A stretch of DNA of 64,000 bases from Rathayibacter iranicus NCPPB 2253 = VKM Ac-1602 (GTDB lineage: Bacteria > Actinomycetota > Actinomycetes > Actinomycetales > Microbacteriaceae), in the NCBI RefSeq assembly GCF_003149025.1, contig NZ_QGDV01000010.1:41630-105629 (forward strand). The letters run 5' to 3'. Below, in pieces: positions 1 through 7,882 of this stretch. The notes beneath the pieces are model-generated. The model saw only the letters and a list, made by a program, of their open reading frames with translations. It ran no database searches and was not told where the DNA came from. The position numbers and the translations under genes are program-made. Within the stretch, counting starts at the first letter, position 1; each line of letters starts with the position of its first letter.

Positions 1-393
1 CTGCCGGCGCTGATGGTGCTCGGTTTCGCGATGGGCACGATCATGCCCGGGTCGATGCAGACCGCCACTCGTGGAGTCGATATGCAGTTCGCCGGAGTCG
101 CCTCCGCGATGGTCAACACCAGCCAGCAGGTCGGCGGCTCGATTGGTACGGCACTGCTGAACACCCTCGCCGCGACCGCTGTGACGGACTACCTCGCGTC
201 GCACGCTCCCGTCACGGCGACGATCGCGGCGGAGGCCGCGGTGCAGAGTTACGCCGTCGCGTACGGCTGGGGCGCGGGCTTCTTCGCGGTTGGCGCGGTC
301 CTTGCGGTGCTGCTGTTCCGTCGTCGCTCGGCCGCAGTTGCGGTTCCCGCGTCCGCGGAACCCGTGTCCTCGGAGCCTGTGCTCGCCCACTGA
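1..393 (+). CDS. MFS drug exporter, DHA2 (EmrB/QacA) type, C-terminal end only
   Basis: The reading frame is open from base 1, so the 5' part of the gene lies outside the window; 130 residues remain. Two hydrophobic segments (roughly residues 4-24 and 83-102) are separated by the stretch GVASAMVNTSQQVGGSIGTA, which is typical of the last helices of 14-TM DHA2 proton/drug antiporters. The protein ends in a short cytoplasmic Arg/Ala/Pro-rich tail. It would sit in the inner membrane and export small hydrophobic or cationic compounds; the substrate cannot be inferred. It is convergent with the flavin reductase downstream, and two palindromes lie between them. Confidence 0.85.
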   Translation: MPALMVLGFAMGTIMPGSMQTATRGVDMQFAGVASAMVNTSQQVGGSIGTALLNTLAATAVTDYLASHAPVTATIAAEAAVQSYAVAYGWGAGFFAVGAVLAVLLFRRRSAAVAVPASAEPVSSEPVLAH

Positions 394-407
394 CCGGTCA
401 CCACTGT

Positions 408-450
408 CCACAAGTTGTCGCACTCGGCACTCGAGTGCGACAACTTGTGG
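408..450. repeat. Perfect 19-bp inverted repeat, copy 1
   Basis: The left arm CCACAAGTTGTCGCACTCG (408-426) and its exact reverse complement (432-450) flank a 5-nt loop. It begins 15 nt after the MFS stop codon. No T-tract follows, so it is not a classic intrinsic terminator, although it could end transcription from both converging genes. A second, diverged copy lies 50 nt further on. Confidence 0.9.
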
Positions 451-499
451 CTTCTCGACGTGGCCGCGCACCTCCGCGCATCTCCACGCGTCGATGGCT

Positions 500-546
500 G
501 TCCAAAAGTTGTCGCAGTCGGTACGCGAGTGCGACAACTTCTGGAC
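500..546. repeat. Imperfect 21-bp inverted repeat, copy 2 of the same family
   Basis: The arms at 500-520 and 526-546 pair at 19 of 21 positions around a 5-nt loop. The core AAGTTGTCGCA and its partner GAGTGCGACAACTT match copy 1 at 408-450. Both copies lie between the convergent MFS and flavin reductase genes, which suggests a dispersed palindromic element rather than chance. Confidence 0.85.
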
Positions 547-580
547 TGTGGCGGCGGTCGCGGCCGCCGCAGTGGCAGTG

Positions 581-1153
581 TCAGCGCAGGCGGGAGTGCT
601 CGCCGAGGTGGTGCCAGGTGCGGTTGTGGTAGACGAGCGGAGTCGTTGCCTCGGAGTCATCCGGCACGTGCGCCTCGATGGCGTGCACGGCGACGATGGT
701 CGACGCGCCCGCCTCCATGCGGTTGATGACCGTGCCGCGAATCCACGCGGACGCCCCCAGGAAATACGGCTCGCCCGTCGGCAGTCGCGACCAGAGGGAC
801 GTGTCGGCGAAGCGATCCACTCCGCTTGTCGAGCCGAGTCGCGCGAGATCGAGCTGACTCGCACCGAGCAGGTGCACGACGAGTGTCTCGGACGCCTGGA
901 TCGCGGCGGAACTCGAGGACGTGGATGACAGAGAGAACACGAAGAGCGGAGGCTCGGCGCTCACCGAGAAAACGGAGGTCGCGGTCAGCGCGACCGGACC
1001 CGTGCCCGGATCGGCGGTAATCAGCGCGACCCCGGCCGCGTGGTTGCGGAAGGCGAATTTGAACTCCTCCGGGGAGAGGCCCGCGAAGGCGTGGTGCTCC
1101 GGTTCGTTGCCTTCCGATTCGGCGTTCGGGGTGGCGAGGTTCTCACGGCTCAT
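581..1153 (-). CDS. Flavin reductase domain protein (FMN-binding)
   Basis: 190 residues with one flavin-reductase-like split-barrel domain from about residue 30 to the end. Visible hallmarks are FRNHAAGVALITA near the start of the domain, the VALTATSVFSVSAEPPLFVFS strand-turn-strand that contacts flavin, and a late GEPYFLGASAWI strand. Such proteins reduce FMN or FAD with NAD(P)H, often for a two-component monooxygenase, but no monooxygenase partner is adjacent. The ATG at 1153 precedes an acidic 25-residue leader that is probably disordered. The gene stands alone, convergent with the MFS gene. Confidence 0.88.
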   Translation of the reverse strand: MSRENLATPNAESEGNEPEHHAFAGLSPEEFKFAFRNHAAGVALITADPGTGPVALTATSVFSVSAEPPLFVFSLSSTSSSSAAIQASETLVVHLLGASQLDLARLGSTSGVDRFADTSLWSRLPTGEPYFLGASAWIRGTVINRMEAGASTIVAVHAIEAHVPDDSEATTPLVYHNRTWHHLGEHSRLR

Positions 1154-1354
1154 CGGAGCTCCTGATCGTTCGAGGGAGCGGCACGGGGCGTGGCCCTGCG
1201 TCGCACCGCTGGGCGGCCCCTCCAGCCTGACGCACCAGAAGCCGGAGGGTGCCCCCGTTTCGCCGAATGACGTGTGATGCGCAGGTGCGATGTGCAGGTA
1301 CTACGGCCGCGAGAACGATTTCTTGCCCGCCACGCCAGAGCGACGGTCGACATC

Positions 1355-1411
1355 CCCTGCAGATCGCACACGTCCCTGCAGATCGCACACGTCCCTGCAC
1401 ATCGCCACGAG
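1355..1411. repeat. Short tandem repeat, 19-bp unit, three copies
   Basis: CCCTGCAGATCGCACACGT occurs twice back to back (1355-1373 and 1374-1392), followed by a degenerate third copy (1393-1411). It ends about 58 nt before the start of the DUF2256/DUF3253 gene, so it lies in that gene's leader or promoter region. It may be an operator array or simple slippage expansion. Confidence 0.85.
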
Positions 1412-1469
1412 AAGCGCCCCCAGCGCAAGCCGTCGCGCCCCAGAGCCCGGCGTGTGCACACTCGGGAGT

Positions 1470-1898
1470 ATGGCTCACCGTCCCCGCGCCTCCTCCGCGC
1501 ACCCCGAGAGCAAAACCTGTGCCTCCTGCGGCCGCGAGATCGAGTGGCGCGCGAAGTGGGCGCGCGACTGGGACGACGTGCGCTATTGCTCTGACGCGTG
1601 CCGGCGTCGTGGGGTCGGGCCGGAGGAGTCGCGCCTAGAAGACGAGATCCGCACCGTCTTGCTCGCCCGGGCCGTGTCCTCCACAGCGTGCCCGTCCGAG
1701 GTCGCGCGCAGGGTTGGTGGCGAGGAGTGGCGCCCACTGATGGAACCGGTCCGCCGCGCCGCCCGCCGCCTCGTCGACCGCGGTGAGATCGACATTGTCC
1801 AGGGCGGTCAGATCGTCGATCCCTCCCGCGCCAAGGGCCCGATCAGGCTGCGGCGACGCCCCGGCGGCCCCCTGTCGCCCACTGGTACCGCGGGCTAG
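1470..1898 (+). CDS. DUF2256-DUF3253 fusion protein
   Basis: 142 residues from the ATG at 1470. Residues 15-50 form a small zinc-ribbon-like module with Cys17, Cys20, Cys40 and Cys44 (CASCGREIEWR...YCSDAC), matching DUF2256. Residues 55-127 match DUF3253, a compact winged-helix-like domain (SEVARRVG, WRPLMEPVRRAARRL, DIVQGGQIVDP, GPIRL). No biochemical role is established for either family; the fold suggests nucleic-acid contact, which is inference. An upstream in-frame extension to 1290 is possible, but it is low-complexity and crosses the tandem repeat, so the internal ATG was preferred. Confidence 0.85.
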   Translation: MAHRPRASSAHPESKTCASCGREIEWRAKWARDWDDVRYCSDACRRRGVGPEESRLEDEIRTVLLARAVSSTACPSEVARRVGGEEWRPLMEPVRRAARRLVDRGEIDIVQGGQIVDPSRAKGPIRLRRRPGGPLSPTGTAG

Positions 1899-1907
1899 CC
1901 TCAGCAG

Positions 1908-2930
1908 ATGCCCAGCAGTGACGCCGTCGTCCTTACTGTCCCCGGACCGCACGGCGACCGGGAGGTGCGAATCTCGAGCCCGGGACGCGTGCTCTTCCCG
2001 GAGCCCGGAATCACGAAGCTCGAGGTCGCTGAGTACCTCGTCGCCGTCGGCGCGGCGTTTGGAGCGGCGAACGGTGGCCGCCCGGTGTCGCTCCAGCGCT
2101 TTTCGTCCGGGATCGATGGCGATCAGTTCTTCTCGAAGAACCCGCCGAAGGGTGCGCCGGAGTATGTGCGCTCGGTCCCTGTCACCTACCCGAGCGGACG
2201 GGCGCATCCGCAGCTGGTGATCGACGAGCCGGCCGCCGCCGTGTGGGCTGCGCAGATGAACACCGTCGTCTTCCATCCGTGGGCCTCCCGCGCCGACGCG
2301 TCCGATCTACCAGACCAGCTCCGGATCGACCTCGACCCGCAGCCGGGAACCGACGTCGCCGACGCGGTCGTCGCCGCGAATGCCCTCCGCGAAGTCCTTC
2401 AGGAGGCGGGCCTCGAGCCGTTCGTGAAGACCTCGGGCAATCGCGGGCTGCACGTCTTCGCGCCGATCGTCGCTGAGCACGAGTTCCTCGACGTGCGGCA
2501 CGCCGTTATCGCCGCGGCCCGGGAACTGGAGCGGCGGATGCCCAACGAGGTCACGACAGCGTGGTGGAAGGAGGAGCGCGGTAAGCGGATCTTCGTCGAC
2601 TTCAATCAAGCGAACCGCGACCGCACGATGGCAGGCGCCTATAGCCCCCGGCCGCTCTCGCATGCGCCCGTCTCGACTCCGCTGGAGTGGGACGAACTCG
2701 ATGGCGTCGATCCGCGGCAGTTCACCGTTCGCTCGGTGCCGGCACGGCTCGCCGAGCGGGGCGACCCGTGGGCACGTATGCATGACTCCCCTGGACGCCT
2801 CGAGGTGCTGCTCAGGTGGTGGGAGCGGGATGTGGCTGGAGGACTGGGCGAGCTGCCCTTCCCGCCTGACTTCCCCAAGATGCCAGGCGAGCCGCCGCGC
2901 GTGCAGCCCAGTCGAGCCAAGAAGAGCTGA
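1908..2930 (+). CDS. LigD-type DNA polymerase/primase (NHEJ polymerase domain)
   Basis: 340 residues matching the free-standing polymerase domain of bacterial LigD (archaeo-eukaryotic primase superfamily). Catalytic signatures are the DLDPQPG loop with Asp141 and Asp143, TSGNRGLHVF at 175-184 (the SG.RG.H nucleotide-binding turn), and the third metal ligand Asp231 in RIFVDFNQ. The enzyme fills gaps and adds nucleotides or ribonucleotides during Ku-dependent end joining. It converges on the ATP-dependent ligase with only 8 nt between stop codons. No Ku or 3'-phosphoesterase module is visible in the window, so the NHEJ role is inferred from family. Confidence 0.93.
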   Translation: MPSSDAVVLTVPGPHGDREVRISSPGRVLFPEPGITKLEVAEYLVAVGAAFGAANGGRPVSLQRFSSGIDGDQFFSKNPPKGAPEYVRSVPVTYPSGRAHPQLVIDEPAAAVWAAQMNTVVFHPWASRADASDLPDQLRIDLDPQPGTDVADAVVAANALREVLQEAGLEPFVKTSGNRGLHVFAPIVAEHEFLDVRHAVIAAARELERRMPNEVTTAWWKEERGKRIFVDFNQANRDRTMAGAYSPRPLSHAPVSTPLEWDELDGVDPRQFTVRSVPARLAERGDPWARMHDSPGRLEVLLRWWERDVAGGLGELPFPPDFPKMPGEPPRVQPSRAKKS

Positions 2931-2938
2931 CCGCCGGC

Positions 2939-3985
2939 TCAGCCCAGCACATCCCCGAGGTCGTATGCCGTGGGCTGCTCTAGCTGGTCCATCGTGCACG
3001 AGGCGGCCTCGCGGTCTGGCCGCCACCGCTCGAACTGGACGGTGTGCCGGAATCGGTCGCCCTCGCGCTGGTCGTAGCGCACCTCCAGCACCAACTCGGG
3101 ACGGAGGCGCACGAAGGACGTGTCGCGACCGCCCGAAAACCGGCTCCGCTCGCCGTCGCCGCGCACCGGCTCACCTGCTTCGTCCCGCTCGACGGCGGGC
3201 GCGAGCTCGTCGAGCAGCTGCACCCGCCGCTCATCGCTGAAGGCGGAGGCGCCGCCGACCTGGTGCACTTTCCCATCGTCGCCGTGAAGCCCGAGCAGGA
3301 TCGAGCCCACACCCACCTTGGCGGTGTGTTCCCGGTAGCCGATCGCGATCACGTCGGCCGTCCGGTGGTGCTTGACCTTGAGCATCGTGCGCTTGCCGGG
3401 CGAGTAGCGGGCAGCGAGCGGCTTGGCTATCACTCCGTCAAGCCCCGCGCCCTCGAATCGCTCGAGCCAGTCGCGGGCCAGCGCCTCATCGGCCGTGGTG
3501 CGCCCAAGGTGAAGCGGATGCGGCACGCCGGCCAGCAGCACAGCGAGCGCCTCACGACGCGCCGAATAGGGCTCCTCCAGGAGACTCCTGCCGTCGACGG
3601 CGAGCAGGTCGAACGCGACGAGCATCGCCGGACTGGACTCCGCCAGCAGTGCGACGCGGCTCGCGGCCGGGTGGATGCGCTGCGAGAGAAGGTCCCAGTC
3701 GAGCCGCTGCGCACCGGGCTCGCCGGTTGCCACGACGATCTCGCCGTCGAGCACGCAGCCGTCCGGGAGGAGCCGCAGGAACGCCTCGACCAGCTCGGGG
3801 AAGTATCGCGTCAACGGCTTCGAGCCGCGGCTCCCGATCTCGCACACGCCTTTTGCACGTGACACGATGGCGCGGAACCCGTCCCACTTGGGCTCGTAGG
3901 AGTAGCCGCCCGCGACCGCGTCCTGCTGAGGCACGGTCGGTACGGCCTTGGCGAGCATGGGAGCGAGGGGGAGCGCGAGGTCCAT
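2939..3985 (-). CDS. ATP-dependent DNA ligase, LigD/LigC type
   Basis: 348 residues. The adenylation motif is EPKWDGFRA with catalytic Lys33; later ligase motifs include DGEIVVA, FDLLAVDGRSL, GLDGVIAKPL and a C-terminal OB-fold part (TADVIAIGYREH, LEVRYDQREGDRFRH). There is no polymerase or phosphoesterase domain, so together with the convergent polymerase gene this is a split version of LigD. The ATG at 3985 (MDLALPLAPMLAK) was chosen because family members begin at this point; a much longer open frame upstream overlaps the oppositely oriented LolA-like gene. It likely seals nicks at joined ends using ATP. Confidence 0.93.
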   Translation of the reverse strand: MDLALPLAPMLAKAVPTVPQQDAVAGGYSYEPKWDGFRAIVSRAKGVCEIGSRGSKPLTRYFPELVEAFLRLLPDGCVLDGEIVVATGEPGAQRLDWDLLSQRIHPAASRVALLAESSPAMLVAFDLLAVDGRSLLEEPYSARREALAVLLAGVPHPLHLGRTTADEALARDWLERFEGAGLDGVIAKPLAARYSPGKRTMLKVKHHRTADVIAIGYREHTAKVGVGSILLGLHGDDGKVHQVGGASAFSDERRVQLLDELAPAVERDEAGEPVRGDGERSRFSGGRDTSFVRLRPELVLEVRYDQREGDRFRHTVQFERWRPDREAASCTMDQLEQPTAYDLGDVLG

Positions 3986-4100
3986 CCCCTGATCATCGCG
4001 GGCACAGGGAAGCGCCGCATCCCTTCGAATTTGCTGTAACGCCCTACCGTCCCTGTCCTTCGCAGCCGTCTCCGCGTTTCGCGGCGTAACGTTCGCGGTT

Positions 4101-5186
4101 ATGAGCAACTCTTGGAAGCGCTGGACGCCCGTCGTCATCGTGCCCGCGGTCGTCGTCGCGGCCGCCGTCGCCCTCCCCCTCTCCGCAAGTGCCGCGGGAG
4201 ACCTCCCCGAGAAGTCCGCCGCGGACCTGCTCGCCTTCGTCGCCGAGAGCGAGCCGACCGCCTTCTCGGGCGACATCCAGCAGACGTCCGCGCTCGGCCT
4301 GCCCGACCTCTCCGCGCTCGGCGGATCCACGGGCGCGGCCGGCGGCGATGCCTCCGGTGCCGACGCCCTCGTCGAACTGGCCACCGCCTCGCACCAGGCG
4401 CGGGCGTACGTCGATCCTGCGCAGGGCGCCCGACTTCAGATTCTCGACCGCCTCGCCGAGCGCGATGTGATCGCGTCGAAAGCCGACGGAGTCTGGATCT
4501 ACGACTCGAGCGCGAAGACGGCGACCCACGTCGGTGCGTCCGAAGTCGGTGCCGAGCAGGGCCACCCCGGCGATCAGGTGGTCACCCCGTCCTCCGCCGC
4601 CGAACAGCTGCTGGCAGCTGTCGACCCGACCACCAGCGTCGCGGTCGGCTCCGACGTCCGCGTCGCTGGGCGCGACGCCTACGAACTCGTGCTCACCCCG
4701 CGTGACAGCGGCACCCTCGTGGGTTCCGTGACCGTCTCGGTCGATGGTCAGACCGGCCTTCCCCTCGGAGTCGCCGTGACCGCCCGCGGAGGCACCGCTC
4801 CCGCGTTCAGCGTGGCCTACACGAGCATCGACTTCTCCACTCCCGACTCCAAGCTCTTCTCGTTCACGCCCCCTGCCGGCGCCGAGGTGACCGAGGAGGT
4901 CGCGCCCGAGCACGGCGCGGCCGATGCTCCGTCCGCCCACAGTGACGACTCACCGGCACCGAGCGCCGAAGACGTCAGCACGACCGGCACCGGCTGGGGC
5001 ACCATCGTCCAACTACCCGCGGGCGACACGGAGGCGGCGGGTTCGCTCGATGCGATCACCACGCCCACCGAGGGTGGACGGGTCGTCTCCTCCGCACTCC
5101 TGACCGTGCTCGTGACCGACGACGGACGCGTCCTCGCCGGCGCGGTGCCGGTCGAGGCCCTGCGCGCTGCGGCCGACGCTCGGTGA
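4101..5186 (+). CDS. Exported LolA-like protein coupled to an ABC transporter
   Basis: 361 residues. The N-terminus has a cationic patch, a hydrophobic core (residues 10-27) and an ASA-A type cleavage site near residue 31, so it should be secreted. There is no lipobox Cys. The mature part resembles actinobacterial LolA-like/DUF2092 proteins: repeated beta strands, DGVWIYDSSAKTATHV, and YELVLTPRDSGTLVGSVTVSVDGQTGLPLGV. Its stop codon overlaps the GTG of the ABC ATPase (GTGA), so the genes are translationally coupled. A role as a cell-surface lipid or envelope-stress binding partner of the transporter is inference. Confidence 0.75.
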   Translation: MSNSWKRWTPVVIVPAVVVAAAVALPLSASAAGDLPEKSAADLLAFVAESEPTAFSGDIQQTSALGLPDLSALGGSTGAAGGDASGADALVELATASHQARAYVDPAQGARLQILDRLAERDVIASKADGVWIYDSSAKTATHVGASEVGAEQGHPGDQVVTPSSAAEQLLAAVDPTTSVAVGSDVRVAGRDAYELVLTPRDSGTLVGSVTVSVDGQTGLPLGVAVTARGGTAPAFSVAYTSIDFSTPDSKLFSFTPPAGAEVTEEVAPEHGAADAPSAHSDDSPAPSAEDVSTTGTGWGTIVQLPAGDTEAAGSLDAITTPTEGGRVVSSALLTVLVTDDGRVLAGAVPVEALRAAADAR

Positions 5187-6139
5187 CTGTGGACGAACTC
5201 GCGGTCGAGACCCGCGGCCTGACCAAGCGCTTCGGGCGCCAGGAGGCCGTCTCGGGTCTCGACCTCGCTGTCCCGCGCGGAGCGGTCTTCGGCTTCCTCG
5301 GCCCTAACGGCTCGGGCAAGACCACGACTATCAGGATGCTGCTGGCGCTGGCCGCGCCGACCGAGGGCAGCATCACGGTCCTCGGCTCGGCGATGCCGCG
5401 ACGCTCCGCGGATGTCCTCCCGCGGGTGGGCGCACTCGTCGAAGGGCCCGGCTTCTACCCGTTCCTCTCCGCTGCCGCCAACCTCCGCCGCTTCGACGCC
5501 GCGGAGCCGGGCACCTCCTCCCGCACTCGCAGCGCCCGGGCGGAGGAGGCACTGGCGCGCGTCGGTCTCTCCGCCGCCGCACGCAAGAAGGTCGGCTCCT
5601 ATTCCCTCGGGATGAAACAGCGGCTCGGCATCGCCGTGGCGCTCCTCTCTCCCCGCGATCTGATCGTTCTGGACGAGCCGACGAATGGCCTCGATCCTCA
5701 GGGCACGCGCGAGGTGCGTGCTCTGGTGCGCGGGCTCAATGAGGACGGCACGACCGTTCTGGTATCCAGCCACCTCCTCGCCGAGATCGAGCAGCTCTGC
5801 ACTCATGCTGCGATCATGCGGACGGGTCGTCTGGTAGCGCAGGGCGGGCTCGACGAACTGCGCGGCGATGCCGCCTCTGTCGAATTGCTCACGCCTGACC
5901 GCGAGCGTGCCGTCGTCGCCCTGCGCGCCCGGGGACTCGAGCCGCGGACAGCGCCGGGAGCGCATCCCGTTGATCCGCCGCTCGTCATCGCGGCGCTGCC
6001 GCCCGGACTCGCCGCCGAGGCGCTGGTCGCGGCACTCGTCGAGGCCGACGTGCGCGTGCGCGGTTTCTCGGTGCGCCGTCCTTCTCTCGAGGAGCGCTTC
6101 GTCGAGCTGACCGGGGAGGGCTTCCATGTCGAGAGTTGA
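5183..6139 (+). CDS. ABC transporter ATP-binding protein
   Basis: 318 residues starting at a GTG that overlaps the preceding stop by 4 nt. It has Walker A GPNGSGKTT (40-48), the signature SYSLGMKQR (139-147), Walker B LIVLDEP (160-166), and the H-loop in VLVSSHLLAE. The C-terminal 90 residues form the degenerate regulatory tail of bacitracin/antibiotic-resistance type ATPases (CcmA/BcrA group). It pairs with the ABC-2 type permease downstream, with which it overlaps by 14 nt. The substrate is unknown. Confidence 0.95.
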   Translation: MTVDELAVETRGLTKRFGRQEAVSGLDLAVPRGAVFGFLGPNGSGKTTTIRMLLALAAPTEGSITVLGSAMPRRSADVLPRVGALVEGPGFYPFLSAAANLRRFDAAEPGTSSRTRSARAEEALARVGLSAAARKKVGSYSLGMKQRLGIAVALLSPRDLIVLDEPTNGLDPQGTREVRALVRGLNEDGTTVLVSSHLLAEIEQLCTHAAIMRTGRLVAQGGLDELRGDAASVELLTPDRERAVVALRARGLEPRTAPGAHPVDPPLVIAALPPGLAAEALVAALVEADVRVRGFSVRRPSLEERFVELTGEGFHVES

Positions 6140-6965
6140 TGCCACCGAGCGACGGGGGACGGGAGTCGGCTCGCTGCTCGTGTCGGAACTCGCCCTGCTC
6201 TTCCGCCGCCGCCGAACGTGGGCACTGCTCGCGGCGCTCGCCGCGATCCCGGTCCTGTTGGCCGTTGCCGTGCGGCTCTCGGGCGAGGGCGACGGCCCCT
6301 CCTTCGTGGGAGCGATCGCCGGTAACGGGCTGTTTACGGGTCTCGCCGCGATCACCGTCGCGGTGCCGCTTTTTCTGCCTCTCACGGTCGGAGTCGTCGC
6401 GGGCGACGCGATCGCGGGGGAGGCCTCGCTCGGCACCCTGCGTTACCTCCTGGTGACCCCCGTTGGCCGGGTGCGACTACTCGCGGTCAAGTTCCTTGCC
6501 TCCCTTGCCTTCTGTCTTGCTGCGGCGTTGACGGTGATGGTCGCCGGGATCCTGATCGGCCTGGCACTCTTCCCGGCCGGGCCAGTGACCCTGCTCTCCG
6601 GAACCACGGTGCCGCTGGTGGACGCGATCGGGCGGGCACTCGCGATCGCGGTCTACGCGGCGCTCTCGCTGGTGGGGCTGGCCGCGATCGGCCTCTTCAT
6701 CTCGACGCTCACCGATGTGCCCGTTGGTGCAATGGCCGCGACCGTCGTGGTGTCGATTGCCGCGCAGATCGTCGGATCGTTGTCGCAGCTCGCCGTTCTG
6801 CACCCGTTTTTATTGACCTCTCGCTGGTTCAACTTCGCCGACCTGCTGCGCGATCCGATCGCCTGGGGCTCCTTCGGCGAGAACGCCGTGCTACAGCTCG
6901 CCTACGTCGCCGTGTTCGGCTCCCTCGCGATCGCCCGCTTCACTACGCGCGACATCCTGTCCTGA
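6126..6965 (+). CDS. ABC-2 type transporter permease
   Basis: 279 residues with about six membrane segments, the first near residues 33-48 and the last near 255-270. The N-terminal LLVSELALLFRRRRTWALLA is the usual ABC-2 coupling helix and first helix, and GDAIAGEASLGTLRYLLVTPVGR is the characteristic cytoplasmic E-loop following helix 2. It begins inside the ATPase gene and ends the LolA-like/ATPase/permease operon just before a strong inverted repeat. It probably functions as a homodimer with two ATPase copies. Confidence 0.9.
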   Translation: MSRVDATERRGTGVGSLLVSELALLFRRRRTWALLAALAAIPVLLAVAVRLSGEGDGPSFVGAIAGNGLFTGLAAITVAVPLFLPLTVGVVAGDAIAGEASLGTLRYLLVTPVGRVRLLAVKFLASLAFCLAAALTVMVAGILIGLALFPAGPVTLLSGTTVPLVDAIGRALAIAVYAALSLVGLAAIGLFISTLTDVPVGAMAATVVVSIAAQIVGSLSQLAVLHPFLLTSRWFNFADLLRDPIAWGSFGENAVLQLAYVAVFGSLAIARFTTRDILS

Positions 6966-6991
6966 CCGGCCGGAACCACTCGGACGACACA

Positions 6992-7033
6992 TCGAGGGCC
7001 GCCCTCCCAACGAGCGGGAAGGGCGGCCCTCGA
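6992..7033. terminator. Bidirectional hairpin terminator candidate
   Basis: A 14-bp perfect stem (left 6992-7005, right 7020-7033, core CGAGGGCCGCCCT) with a 14-nt loop lies between the converging permease and HesB-like genes. There is no long T-run on either side, as is common in GC-rich actinobacteria. Confidence 0.75.
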
Positions 7034-7054
7034 CGGATGGATCAGTAAGGCGGA

Positions 7055-7339
7055 TCACTCCTGGCGAATGAGCCCAAAGCTGACGCCGCCGCCCTCGTCG
7101 ACCTCGGCGTCGAGCACTTTGTCGCCGAGTGCGTCCGAGGCCGCGACGTCGAGGAACACGCGCGCTCCGTCGTGCTCGACGACGGCGTCCGTCGTCTCCG
7201 GTGCCGCTGCGACGGAGACCGCGAAGTTGCTGGTGTCGAGGTCGTTCCCGCTGATGCGCAGGCCGCCTTCCACGGGGGTTTGTGTCTGTCCGGTGATGGT
7301 CTTGACGACGGTGCTGGCGTTATCGGTGAGGGTGAGCAT
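7055..7339 (-). CDS. HesB/IscA-like protein without cysteines
   Basis: 94 residues from the ATG at 7339. The strand pattern GGLRISGNDLDTSNFAVSV and ARVFLDVAASDALGDKVLDAE corresponds to the A-type iron-sulfur carrier fold (HesB/IscA/SufA). The three Cys that normally hold the cluster (one mid-protein plus a C-terminal CGC) are absent; the protein has no Cys at all and ends GGGVSFGLIRQE. It therefore cannot carry an Fe-S cluster in the usual way. Similar cysteine-free members are annotated in actinobacteria, but the role is unknown. Confidence 0.8.
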   Translation of the reverse strand: MLTLTDNASTVVKTITGQTQTPVEGGLRISGNDLDTSNFAVSVAAAPETTDAVVEHDGARVFLDVAASDALGDKVLDAEVDEGGGVSFGLIRQE

Positions 7340-7480
7340 CGGGTCGTTCCTTCCGTCAGTGGTCGATGAGGGGGCTACGTTTCCGAGAACGGCGGCGGTC
7401 CTCAAGAGGGGGGCGCCGATGTGGAGGGGATGCGGAGGCTCTGTACACCCGGATGTGTACACCGCTGCCACACTGGCTGG

Positions 7481-7882
7481 ATGAACCCCGCCGACTCCTG
7501 CCCGTGCGGAAGCCGCCGCCACTACGCCGACTGCTGCCGTCCCGCCCATCTCGGAGAGGAGCCCTCGCCGAGGGCGGAGCGCCTGATGCGCAGCCGCTAC
7601 AGCGCCAACGTGCTCGGTAGCGCACGATATCTGCTGACCAGCTGGCATCCCTCCACGAGGCCAGCTCGGATCGACCTGGACGAGAGTGTCCAGTGGCGCC
7701 GCCTCCAGATCGTCGACACGGTTCGCGGCGACGAGGGCGACGACGACGGGCTGGTCGAGTTCCGCGCGTCATACCGCTCGCCGGCCGGCGTTGGACTCGT
7801 GCACGAACGCAGCCGATTCGTGCGGGAGGAAGGCCAGTGGTTCTACCTCGACGGCGAGATCTGTGACGACGAAGCCCTATGA
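7481..7882 (+). CDS. YchJ-family protein with SEC-C zinc motif
   Basis: 133 residues. The N-terminus has the SEC-C type motif CPCGSRRHYADCC (Cys7, Cys9, Cys18, Cys19), then SRYSANVLGSARYLLTSWHPSTRP and the VEFRASYR core typical of the UPF0225/YchJ family (NTF2-like fold). The molecular role is not established. The ATG at 7481 places the zinc motif at the N-terminus, as in relatives. The stop codon lies inside a 16-bp tandem repeat, and a small acetyltransferase gene follows 57 nt later. Confidence 0.88.
   Translation: MNPADSCPCGSRRHYADCCRPAHLGEEPSPRAERLMRSRYSANVLGSARYLLTSWHPSTRPARIDLDESVQWRRLQIVDTVRGDEGDDDGLVEFRASYRSPAGVGLVHERSRFVREEGQWFYLDGEICDDEAL

Noticed and set aside
408..546. CRISPR-like repeat array
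   Set aside because: Only two palindromic copies with unequal sequence, no spacer regularity and no cas genes.
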